Below are positions 34,816-45,639 of a stretch of DNA of 64,000 nt, piece by piece. The DNA is from Sphingomonas alpina (GTDB taxonomy: Bacteria; Pseudomonadota; Alphaproteobacteria; Sphingomonadales; Sphingomonadaceae). Each line of letters starts with the position of its first letter. Position 1 is the first letter of the stretch. The notes under the pieces were generated by a model. It was not told the DNA's origin. It did not search any database and was given only the letters and a program-made list of their open reading frames with translations. The stretch spans positions 434,001 to 498,000 of the forward strand of contig NZ_CP061038.1 in the NCBI RefSeq assembly GCF_014490665.1, written 5' to 3'. Both the position numbers and the translations under genes were made by a program.

Positions 34816-36737
34816 TTGGTGAACCTCGCGAGCAGAAGGTCCATCACGCGCAGATCGTCACGGCTTGGCAGGGCAGGGCCCATGCCGGCGCATTCCAGGC
34901 AGCGTGCCTGGATCGACGATGTCCGGGTCAGGCGCTGCATGTCGCCAACCGCGCGCGCAAAGACCGCTTTGCGATCCCCGCTGATGCGCGCGAACACATC
35001 GCCGCCGGCCTCCTCTTCATCGTCGCCGCTGCTCCATTGCGCGGCCAGTTTTGCCAGCCATCCGGGTTCCTTTTCGAGATAGACGGCATGGACCTTGGCC
35101 GGATCGAGCTTGGCGCGCTTTGCCGCCTCGTCGATCGCATCCTTCAGCGTGCCGAAACGATCGACCAGGCCGAGCTGGCGCGCGGTGCCGCCGTCCCAGA
35201 CGCGGCCCTGGGCGATCTCGTCGACCCGCTCGACCGTCAGCTTGCGTGCGCCGGCGACGCGGTTCAGGAACTGCCGATAGCCATGCTCGATCCCGGCCTG
35301 CAGCACGCGGTCAACCTCCGGTGTGGTGCCGCCGATCACGTCCGGCTGTCCCGACATCGGCGTGGTGCGCACCCCGTCCGACGTCACGCCGATCTTGGCC
35401 AACGTGTTCTCGAACGTCGGGATGATCCCGAAAATCCCGATCGAGCCGGTGATCGTGGTCGGTTCGGCAAAGATCGTATCGCCTGCCGTCGCCACCCAAT
35501 ACCCGCCGCTCGCCGCGACCGAGCCCATCGACACGACCACCGGCAGCTTCTGCGCCTTCGCCTCTAGGATTGCGCGGCGGATCGTTTCCGACGCCAGCGC
35601 CGAGCCACCGGGCGAATCGACCCGCACGACCAAAGCCTTGAGTTTCTTCTTGGCGAGCCCATCGAACAGCGCCTTGGCGATCGTGTCGCCACCGGCGGTG
35701 CCGGTATCGGCCTTGCCGTCGACGATCTCACCTGCCACCGTCAGCACGCCGATCGCGTCGCCACCGGTCGGCAGCGGATTGGCAGCGAGATAATTGGCAT
35801 ATTTGATCGTGTTGAAATTACCCGCCGGCTTGTTGGTGTCGCTGCCGGCGATCTCGGCCACGCGCTTGTTGAAATCGATCCGCTCGGCAAGCTTGTCGAC
35901 GATCCCTGCGTCCAGGTTCGATTTGGCGATGTCGCCCTGCGCTGCGGTCACCACCGCGTCGGGGGTCATCAGCAACGGATCGAACTTCGCCTTGGGTCGT
36001 GCCTTGGCGATCGCCTGTTTCCACTGGTCGAAGATCACGCCGTACAGCGCTTGCGACGCCTGCTTCGCCTCGGGCGACTGGTCACTGCGCGTATAGGGTT
36101 CGACGAACGATTTGTATTTGCCGACGCGGTAGATGTGCGCATTGACGCCGAGCCGGTCGATCAGCCCCTTATAGTAAAGCTGGCTGCCGCCCGGTCCGGT
36201 GAACAGCGTACCGCCCATCGGGTTCATCCAGATCTCGCTCGCATTGGCGGCAAGGCGATAGCCGGCATCGGTATAGCCGGTGGCATAGGCCAGCACCGGC
36301 TTCTTGCTGTCGCGGACGCGGCGGACCGCCTCGGCGACTTCATTCAGCGCTGCCGGATAGCCGCCGGTAAAGCTGTCCAGGTCGAGCACCACGACCTTCA
36401 CGCGGTCGTCATCCTTCGCCTTGTCGAGCGCGCGCACCACGTCGCGCAGGCGGAATTCATTGACTGGCGCGCTGCCGCCGGCGAATGCCGAAAAGGCATC
36501 CGCCTCGGCTGGCTGCTCCACGATCGAGCCGTTCAGGTCGAGCACCAGCGCGCCATTGCCGATCGTTGCCGGGCTGGGTTTGGCGGCAAGCACGGCGAAC
36601 AATAAGCCGAAGAACAACAGCATGGCGGCGAGCACCAGCGCGTCCTTGATGCCGACCAGGATCTTCCAGGCGCCTCGAACCAATTTCACGTCTGCAGTCT
36701 CCGTTGCCGGCGCGGGTTGCCCGCTATCCTGGGCCAT
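34812..36737 (-). CDS. sppA: signal peptide peptidase SppA (long form)
   Basis: SppA digests cleaved signal peptides in the inner membrane. The 641-residue protein has an N-terminal membrane helix (residues about 33-52) and two tandem SppA domains. The general-base Lys is in GKYKSFVEPYTR (K209) and the nucleophile Ser in SMGSVAASGGYW (S410), a spacing like the E. coli enzyme. A C-terminal extension of about 40 residues carries RCLECAGMG, a CxxC pair not expected in the family core. Confidence 0.94.
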   Translation of the reverse strand: MAQDSGQPAPATETADVKLVRGAWKILVGIKDALVLAAMLLFFGLLFAVLAAKPSPATIGNGALVLDLNGSIVEQPAEADAFSAFAGGSAPVNEFRLRDVVRALDKAKDDDRVKVVVLDLDSFTGGYPAALNEVAEAVRRVRDSKKPVLAYATGYTDAGYRLAANASEIWMNPMGGTLFTGPGGSQLYYKGLIDRLGVNAHIYRVGKYKSFVEPYTRSDQSPEAKQASQALYGVIFDQWKQAIAKARPKAKFDPLLMTPDAVVTAAQGDIAKSNLDAGIVDKLAERIDFNKRVAEIAGSDTNKPAGNFNTIKYANYLAANPLPTGGDAIGVLTVAGEIVDGKADTGTAGGDTIAKALFDGLAKKKLKALVVRVDSPGGSALASETIRRAILEAKAQKLPVVVSMGSVAASGGYWVATAGDTIFAEPTTITGSIGIFGIIPTFENTLAKIGVTSDGVRTTPMSGQPDVIGGTTPEVDRVLQAGIEHGYRQFLNRVAGARKLTVERVDEIAQGRVWDGGTARQLGLVDRFGTLKDAIDEAAKRAKLDPAKVHAVYLEKEPGWLAKLAAQWSSGDDEEEAGGDVFARISGDRKAVFARAVGDMQRLTRTSSIQARCLECAGMGPALPSRDDLRVMDLLLARFTK

Positions 36738-36839
36738 CTAGCCCGGCGTGTGTGGTTTCAGCAATACGGGGCGCATTATAAGCGGCCCTGCAGCCGGACG
36801 GACGTGACGTCGTGACCATTGCCCGATAGGGGCGTGGGC

Positions 36840-38243
36840 GTGACGATGACCGCCATCACCCCGCCAACCGTCGGCCGCGCACCCCGTACCATGGGCGGCG
36901 AACTGCGTGCATTGCTGTGGCTCGCCGGGCCATTGGTCGGCGCGAATCTGCTGCAGATGGGCGTCGCGGGGGTCGATGTGATCTTCGTCGCGCGGCTTGG
37001 CACGGTCGAGTTCGCCGCCGCGACGCTTGGCGTGTTCATGTTCAACGTCATCATGTTCGCGCTGATCGGCCTGACCAGCGCCGCCGCGCCGATCATCGCT
37101 GCCGAGCTCGGCCGGCGCGCCCATGCCGTGCGCGAAGTAAGACGGTCCTTTCGCATGGCGTTGTGGCTGGCGATTCTCGGTGCATTGCCGTTCCTGATCG
37201 TGCTCGCGCATGGCGAGACGTTGCTGCTCGCGGCTGGGCAGGACCCCGCCGTCGCGCGTCGTGCGGGTGCGTTCCTCGACATCACACTGTTCGCGCTGGT
37301 GCCCGGGATTGCCGCCGCCGTGATGCGCACCACGGCCGCCGCGCTGGGGCGGCCCGGCTGGGCATTCCTGGTCACCGGGCTTGCGCTGCTGACGGCGATC
37401 CTCGGCAATTGGTGTCTGGTGTTCGGCAATGCCGGTTTTCCCGCGCTCGGCCTGGAAGGATCGGGGATCGCCACGGTCGTGACCATGACCGTAATGATGC
37501 TGTGCTATGTGGCGATCCTGCTCCGCGATCGCGGCCTGCGTCGCTACCGGCTGTTCGGCCGCTGGTGGCGCACCGAATGGCCGCGCTTCTTCGAGATCGT
37601 CCGGCTCGGCGTGCCGATCGCGCTGACCTGGACATTCGAGGGGGCGCTGTTCGGCGGGGCGGCGATCCTGATGGGTCTGATCGGTGTCGCCGAGGTCGCG
37701 GCGCACGCGATCGCGCTCAATATCGCCGCGGTCGCCTTCCAGGTGCCGTTCGGCGTCGCGCAGGCGGCGACGATCCGCGTCGGCATGGCCTATGGCGCGC
37801 GCGATCATCTGTGGATCTCGCGCGCTGGCCGTGTCGCGCTGATCGTCGGGATCGGCTTCATGGTGGTGACGGCGACCTCGATCTGGACGCTACCGCGGCT
37901 GTTCATCAGCGCCTATATCGATGCCGATGCGCCCGCGAACGCGGTGGTCGTGGGGCTCGCGCTTCAGTATCTCGCCGTCGCCGCGCTGTTCCAGCTGGTC
38001 GACGGCGCGCAGGCAGTGGCGGCCGGCATCCTGCGCGGCGTGCAGGACACCCGCATCCCGATGCTGATCGCCGCGTTCGGCTATTGGGTGATCGGGTTCG
38101 GCACCGCGATCCTGCTCGGCTTCACTTTCGGCTTGCAGGGCGTCGGAATCTGGCTCGGGCTAGGCGCCGGGTTGCTTGCGGTGTCGGCGCTGCTGCTATG
38201 GCGCTGGTCGGCGCGAGGGCGGCTGGGCTTATTGCCAAACTAG
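36840..38243 (+). CDS. MATE family efflux transporter (NorM-like)
   Basis: This multidrug/cation antiporter of about 467 residues has 12 membrane helices. LAGPLVGANLLQMGVAGVD and FVARLGTVEFAAATLG in the first half are mirrored in the second by LGVPIALTWTFEGALF and LMGLIGVAEVAAHAIALN, the two MATE repeats. GTG 36840 has a TAGGGG site at good spacing; ATG 36846 two codons later is the alternative. It is divergent from sppA. Confidence 0.93.
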   Translation: MTMTAITPPTVGRAPRTMGGELRALLWLAGPLVGANLLQMGVAGVDVIFVARLGTVEFAAATLGVFMFNVIMFALIGLTSAAAPIIAAELGRRAHAVREVRRSFRMALWLAILGALPFLIVLAHGETLLLAAGQDPAVARRAGAFLDITLFALVPGIAAAVMRTTAAALGRPGWAFLVTGLALLTAILGNWCLVFGNAGFPALGLEGSGIATVVTMTVMMLCYVAILLRDRGLRRYRLFGRWWRTEWPRFFEIVRLGVPIALTWTFEGALFGGAAILMGLIGVAEVAAHAIALNIAAVAFQVPFGVAQAATIRVGMAYGARDHLWISRAGRVALIVGIGFMVVTATSIWTLPRLFISAYIDADAPANAVVVGLALQYLAVAALFQLVDGAQAVAAGILRGVQDTRIPMLIAAFGYWVIGFGTAILLGFTFGLQGVGIWLGLGAGLLAVSALLLWRWSARGRLGLLPN

Positions 38244-38680
38244 GTCTTCGGCTTGCTGTACCAGAGCGCGTTGACGATGATCCATTTGCCGTCGAACCGA
38301 CCCATATGGAAATAGTCGACGAACCAGGGCGTTTCCAGGCGTACCGATGCCGCGCTGTCGGTGACGTCGAGGACCCGGCATGACCGGTCCCATTTCTCGC
38401 GCAGCGTCTTGAGTGCGCCGTTCCTGGTCAGATTGACCAGCTCTTCCTTGGTCATGCGGCGCAAGCCGAGGCGCTCATAGGGCGTGTCGCCGATGACCGC
38501 GCGCTTGGCGAGATCGGGGTGGAGCGACCGCGCCACCCGGTCGGGCGCTCCCTCCAGCTGGCCATCGATATAGTCGAAGCAGGTCGCCTCGATCGCCGCG
38601 ATGGTCGCCGCATCGGCCGGTGCCGCAGGGCTGGCCGCCGCCATGGCCGACGCAAGAAGATATATTGACATCATGGCCAT
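38240..38680 (-). CDS. secreted NTF2-like / lumazine-binding-like protein
   Basis: The 146-residue protein has a signal-like N-terminus (SIYLLASAMAAASPAAPADA). CFDYIDGQLEGAPDRVARSLHPDLAKR and DGKWIIVNALWYSKP are typical of the putative lumazine-binding NTF2-like fold. Its start overlaps by one base the stop of the preceding exported protein (TAATG), so the pair is coupled. The 3' end overlaps the convergent MATE gene by 4 bases. Enzymatic role unknown. Confidence 0.8.
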   Translation of the reverse strand: MAMMSIYLLASAMAAASPAAPADAATIAAIEATCFDYIDGQLEGAPDRVARSLHPDLAKRAVIGDTPYERLGLRRMTKEELVNLTRNGALKTLREKWDRSCRVLDVTDSAASVRLETPWFVDYFHMGRFDGKWIIVNALWYSKPKT

Positions 38681-38994
38681 TATTTCCCTTTTTCGATGCA
38701 GCGCAGGTGAAGGGCGTAGGAGCCTGCGCCGCTGTCGGCATCATAAGCGACATTGTGGCACTCGACCTTGCGCTGCTCCGGGACGGAGGCCCAAATCTTC
38801 TCGAGCGTCGAATAGGCGGCACCTTCCTGTTCGCCGCATTTCACGTCTTTTGCAAAATCGCCACCGGAAAGCTTCCGGCAGAAGATATCGAAATTATAGA
38901 TTGGAAGAGCTTCAGCCGCCGCCCTTGCTTCTGTCCCAGCGAGACTGGTGAGCAGGCTGATAAAGGGCAGGACGACGCGAAGCGCTTTTTTCAA
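38680..38994 (-). CDS. small exported Cys-containing protein
   Basis: The 104-residue protein has a signal peptide (KKALRVVLPFISLLTSLAG...ARA) and a mature part with four Cys (IFCRKL, VKCGEQ, VECHNV, LRCIEK), likely two disulfides. It is first of a two-gene unit with the NTF2-like protein. I do not recognise the family. Confidence 0.75.
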   Translation of the reverse strand: MKKALRVVLPFISLLTSLAGTEARAAAEALPIYNFDIFCRKLSGGDFAKDVKCGEQEGAAYSTLEKIWASVPEQRKVECHNVAYDADSGAGSYALHLRCIEKGK

Positions 38995-39124
38995 GATTGC
39001 CTCCCAGGATGCTCAACCACTCTGTCGCGGCCGTGGCTGGCTCGCAACCCGTTCCACGCCGCGCCACGGGCTTTTCGTCGCAGGGTGGTTGACGATCGCA
39101 GGGCGGCTCCACATATGCGCCGTG

Positions 39125-39151
39125 CTGGCACTCGACTCGTAAGAGTGCTAA
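39125..39151. promoter_or_regulatory. CIRCE operator upstream of groESL
   Basis: CTGGCACTC, a 9-base spacer and GAGTGCTAA match the consensus TTAGCACTC-N9-GAGTGCTAA with changes only at the first bases of the left arm. HrcA binds this site to repress groESL until heat shock. It lies 40 bp before groES. Confidence 0.95.
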
Positions 39152-39190
39152 CAACGATTCAGATCATCACCACTAGAAGGGCTATCGCGC

Positions 39191-39478
39191 ATGAACTTTC
39201 GTCCGTTGCACGACCGCGTCCTCGTCCGCCGGGTAGAAGCGGAAGAGAAGACGGCAGGCGGGATCATCATCCCGGAAACCGCCAAGGAAAAGCCGCAGGA
39301 AGGCGAAGTCGTCTCCGTCGGCACCGGCACCCGCGCCGATGACGGCAAGATCACCCCGCTCGACGTCAAGGCCGGCGACAAGATCCTGTTCGGCAAATGG
39401 TCGGGCACTGAGGTCAAGGTCGACGGTGAAGACCTGCTGATCATGAAGGAATCCGATATCCTTGGGATCGTCGGCTAA
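39191..39478 (+). CDS. groES: co-chaperonin GroES
   Basis: GroES caps the GroEL folding chamber. The 95-residue protein begins [20 protein letters not shown], carries the mobile loop [18 protein letters not shown], and ends [15 protein letters not shown]. It is first of the groESL operon under CIRCE control. Confidence 0.98.
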   Translation: MNFRPLHDRVLVRRVEAEEKTAGGIIIPETAKEKPQEGEVVSVGTGTRADDGKITPLDVKAGDKILFGKWSGTEVKVDGEDLLIMKESDILGIVG

Positions 39479-39524
39479 CCTTTTCGCCTCTTCAGATTTT
39501 CCAACTTTTACATTGAAAGGGTAG

Positions 39525-41177
<1,653 letters not shown>

Positions 41178-41307
41178 GCCGAAAGGCGGCCTGATTGAGC
41201 GAAAGCTCAATCAGGACTCGCCCGAGGCGGACCGGAGGCAATGCCCCCAGACCCGTCCGACGAAAGCGCGGGCTTTGCCCGCGCCCATGCCAAACATCGA
41301 CCAACGC

Positions 41308-41341
41308 AAAAAAGGGCCGGGGGCAACCCCGGCCCTTTTTT
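41308..41341 (+). terminator. Rho-independent terminator of groESL
   Basis: The stem GGGCCGGGG/CCCCGGCCC with GCAA loop is flanked by A6 and T6. Confidence 0.95.
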
Positions 41342-41459
41342 CGTTCCGGGACCGTTGCTTCAATAACGTCGCGCCGATTCAAAATTCGCGCGGGTCTGCA
41401 CTACCGCTCCGACAAGTTGTGATAGCGTGGCCGAGCTATCGAGTCGCGTGGAGAGGCAG

Positions 41460-44400
41460 ATGTCGGTTTATAACGGAACGCCGGGCGATGACGTCTATAC
41501 CGGCGGCAGCGACGACGACCAGATTTCGGGTAACGACGGCAAGGACGTCCTGGCGGGCGGCGACGGCGCGGACACGATCAATGGCGGCGCGGGCGACGAT
41601 ATTCTGTATTCGTCCGTCATATCGCCGGCCTGGAAGGCGCCGCTCAATGGCACCAATCCCGGTTATGTCCGCCCCGTGCTCGACACCGGCAGCGCCGTGG
41701 ACAACCTGGATGGCGGCGGCGGTTATGACACGATCTATGCCGGCTATGGCGACAATGTTTATGGCGGCCTGGAATATTCCAATCTGCTGATCAGCTTCCA
41801 GGGCGCCTCGGCCGGGGTGACGGTCGATTTTCGCGGGCTCACCAGTGGCGGCGCGATCACCGTCGGGGGCGGTACGATAAGATATATCTCGTCGGTCCTG
41901 TGGATCGACGGCAGTGAATTCGGCGACACCATCATCGGCGGCGACCTATATTCCAATGTGAAGAGTCCGATTTTCGGCCTGGGCGGGGACGATCATATCA
42001 CGGCCGGCACGGGCACCGGCGATATCTATGGCGGCGAGGGTAACGATACGCTCGATGATGCCGGTGAAGGTCATTATCTCTATGGCGAGGCTGGCGACGA
42101 CATCATCAACGCCGTCAGTACATCCAGTGTCAGTTTTGGTGGCGATGGCGACGACACGCTCACTGTGTCGGGCCGGCTCTCCTATGGCGGAGCAGGCAAT
42201 GATACCATCACGATCGTCGATCGCGGCACCGATACGTCCGCTTATGGTCAGGATGGCGACGATATCCTGGACGGTGGCGCCGGGGGAACTTTCTCCAGGG
42301 CGGCACGGGCGCCGACCGGATCAACGGCAATGACGGCAATGATTACCTCTATTCCGATCACAATGACATTGTCGCAGCCAGCCAGGCGGACCTCGGGGCT
42401 GAACATGATCAGCTGTCCGGCGGGAATGGCGACGATTATCTGTCGATCGGTTATGGCGACGATGCCGATGGCGGCACCGGGTGGAACACGCTGGGGCTGT
42501 CGCTGGCCGGCGCGACGAGCGGGGTAACGATCGACACCGCATCGATCATCAATGGCGGGCCGTTCTCGCTCGGCGGGGGCACGATCCGCAACATGCAGTC
42601 GGTCAAGACGATCTGGGGATCGGGCTATGGCGATACGATCACCATCGCCAATCAATCGGCCATCGTGACGATCTTTGCCGGGGACGGCGACGACACGATC
42701 AATGGCAGCAGCGGCGCGGACACGATCCATGCCGGTGCGGGAGCGGACATCGTCAACGCCGGCGACGGCGCGGACCGCATCTATATCGATGCCGCGACCG
42801 AGGTCGGGGCCGGCGAGCAGATCAACGGCGGCAACGGCTTCGACACGATCTTCGTCAACAACAAGATCGGCCTCACGGACCTTTCCGGCGCGACGTTCAC
42901 GGGGATCGAGCAGCTCAACGGAACGTTCGCTGGCCAGATCGGCGTCGCGACCACCCAGCTGAACAATATCATCATCAACGGCAGCTATGTCTTCATGAAC
43001 GGCGGCACCGTCTCGCTGACAGGCGTGGCAGTGATTGGCACCACCTATTTCTATCTGTCCGATGCCGGCAACCGGATCGACCTGAACCAGCTCGTCGGTT
43101 TCGATTCACCTCCAATCTTCCAGATCATCGGCGGCGCCGGGGACGACACGATCATCTCTGGCAGGTTCGGCACCAGCTTCGGCATGGGGGGGAACGATAC
43201 GCTCATCGGCAGAGACGGTTACGACGTTCTCAATGGCGGCGATGGCAACGACCGGCTCGACGGCCATAGCGGCGGCGATCAGCTGATCGGCGGCAAGGGC
43301 GATGACTACTTCATCATCGACGAAAGCAGCGACACGGTGCTGGAATATGATGGCCAGGGTAACGACACGGTCGAAAGCTCGATCTCGATTTCCTTCACCC
43401 AGTCCGTCTTTATCGAGACGCTGATCCTGACCGGCACGGCGAATATCGATGCGACCGGTGATGCGCGAGCCAATATGATCATCGGCAATGCCGGCAATAA
43501 TCGCCTCGATGGCGGCGCCGGCGCCGACACGATGCAGGGTGGTGCGGGCAACGACACTTATTATGTCGATGTCGCCGGCGATTCCGTGCTGGAGGCGGTC
43601 GGCGGCGGCACCGACATCGTGTTCGCCGCGAAAAGCTTTGCCCTGGGTGCCGGGCAAGAGATCGAGACGCTGGCGACGGCCAGCGATGCCGGCACCGGCC
43701 TCATCGATCTTACCGGCAATGAGTTCGCCAACACGCTTCGTGGCAATGCAGGCGCCAACCGGCTCGACGGCGGGGCCGGCGGCGACCGGCTTTACGGCGG
43801 CAAGGGCAACGATACCTATGTCATCGACAACAGCCTGGACCGCGTGATCGAGCTTGATGGCGAGGGAACGGATACTGTCCTGAGCTCAGTGAGCTTTTCG
43901 TTCAGTGGCCTGACCGGGCTGGAGAATCTGACGCTGACCGGCAGTGCGGCGATCAACGGCACGGGCAATGCGCTGAACAATGTGCTGATCGGCAATGCAG
44001 CGGCGAACATCCTCGATGGCGGCGCCGGCACCGACACCATGCAGGGCGGCTTGGGCAACGACACCTATTATGTCGATGTCGCCGGGGATGTCGTCCTCGA
44101 GGGCGTTGGCGGCGGCAGCGACACCGTACTCGTCGCGCGAAGCTATGCGCTGGCGGCGGGGCAGGAGATCGAGACGCTGGCGACGGCCAATGATGCCGGG
44201 ACCGGCTTCATCAACCTGACCGGCAATGAATTCGCCAACACGCTGCGCGGCAATGCCGGCGGCAATATCCTCGATGGCGGTGCCGGCGGCGATCGGATGT
44301 ATGGCGGGCTGGGTAACGATGTCTATGTCGTCGATCACAGCCTGGACCGGGTGATCGAGCTCGACGGCGAAGGCACCGATCTGGTGCAGAGCTCGATCAG

Positions 44401-45133
44401 CTTCTCGCTCAATGGCCTGACCGGGCTGGAGAATCTGACGCTGACCGGGGCAGCGGCGATCAATGGGACCGGCAATGCGCTCGCCAATATCCTGATCGGC
44501 AATGGCGCGGCGAACATCCTCGATGGGGGCGCCGGCATCGACGCGATGCAGGGTGGCCTGGGCAACGACATTTATTATGTCGATGTTGCCGAGGATATCG
44601 TCCGCGAGGCGATGGGCGGGGGCAATGACACCGTGCTTGCGACGCGCGCCTATATTCTGGGCGCCGGGCAGGAGATCGAGACACTGGCGACGGCAAATGA
44701 TGCCGGAACCAGCTTCATCAACCTGACCGGCAACACGTTCGTCAACACGCTGCGCGGCAATGCCGGCGGCAACCGGCTCGACGGCGGTCTGGGCAGCGAC
44801 ACGCTCACCGGCCTGGGCGGTGCTGATACGTTCGTGTTCGACACCGCGCTCGGCACCGCCAATGTCGATACGATCACGGACTTCGTCCATGGCACCGACC
44901 GGATCGAGCTCGACCAGTCGGTCTTTGCGGGGCTTGGGCTGGGCACGCTCAGCGCCAGCGCGTTCAGCAACGGACCTGCCACCACCGCGGATCAACATAT
45001 CCTGTACGACGCGGCGACCGGCACCCTGTCCTATGATGCCGATGGGTCGGGTGCGGGCGCGGCGATCATCTTCGCCACCCTCGCCAATCATCCCGCCACC
45101 ATCACCAGCGCCGACTTCCTTGTCGTACCGTGA
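41460..45133 (+). CDS. secreted RTX (hemolysin-type Ca2+-binding repeat) protein, one internal frameshift
   Basis: A large calcium-binding protein probably secreted by a type I system. ATG 41460 follows GGAGAGGCAG. GGxGxDxux nonapeptides are present from residue 10 onward (NGGAGDDIL, GGEGNDTLD). At five Gs (42282-42286) the frame shifts: one missing base splits the gene into two frames. Adding one G restores an open reading of about 1224 residues continuing NFLQGGTGADRINGNDG. The second half has 169-residue repeats (YYVDVAGD...ETLAT...GLENLTLTG). The C-terminal region (GGADTFVFDTALG, TITDFVHGTDRIELD) is the serralysin-like export end. No enzymatic domain or adjacent secretion genes are seen. 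Confidence 0.85.
43550..44790 (+). repeat. 507-bp direct repeats within the RTX gene
   Basis: The block starting AACGACAC(T)TATTATGTCGATGT recurs at 43550, 44057 and 44564, exactly 507 bp (169 codons) apart, giving two full copies and a partial third. DNA identity is high by eye. Each unit encodes one YYVDVAGD segment, an ETLAT segment and a GLENLTLTG segment separated by RTX nonapeptides. Confidence 0.9.
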
Positions 45134-45250
45134 TCGACGAGCAACGATACAAATGCCGGTTTCCATGTGCGCCGGTTGACTCAAGCCATCCCTCGCTCCA
45201 GCCTGATGCGATATGCAGCCTCGCTCGCCTTCATCTCGTTCGTTTGGTCC

Positions 45251-45487
45251 ATGACGGATAAGGTTGTCGCACATGCAAGGAAAGTGGTGCCCACGCTGAC
45301 GCAGGAGCAGCGTGACGCCCTCGCATGGGCGTGGGAGCTTGGCGATGGCATGACATACGACCATGAACATCGCGTCGGGCAAACCCTCCATGCGCGAGGG
45401 TTGGTCAATAACGCGCAACATCTAACGCCGCTTGGCCTCGCGGTTCGACAATTGATTCTGGAGCAGGATCCGGGCGCAGGCCGCTGA
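45251..45487 (+). CDS. small protein of unknown function, possibly helix-turn-helix
   Basis: Starting at ATG 45251 (MTDKVVAHARK) the protein has 78 residues, with TLTQEQRDALAWAWELGDG and VGQTLHARGLVNNAQHLTPLG, a layout recalling a winged helix in which a conserved LxxRGLV strand follows a helix. An in-frame start exists upstream at 45167. Family not recognised; moderate confidence that it is expressed. Confidence 0.5.
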   Translation: MTDKVVAHARKVVPTLTQEQRDALAWAWELGDGMTYDHEHRVGQTLHARGLVNNAQHLTPLGLAVRQLILEQDPGAGR

Positions 45488-45639
45488 TACTCTGGCCCTC
45501 TGCAGACTAGGCATCCTCTGCCGCTGCGGGGAGGCCGGCGCTTCGATTTCCGGTGCCTTACAGAATTGACACACCCTCTTTCAATTGCCCGCCTGCCGCG
45601 ACACAGTACGGGTCATCGCATCGCAATCCGGGGGAACCC

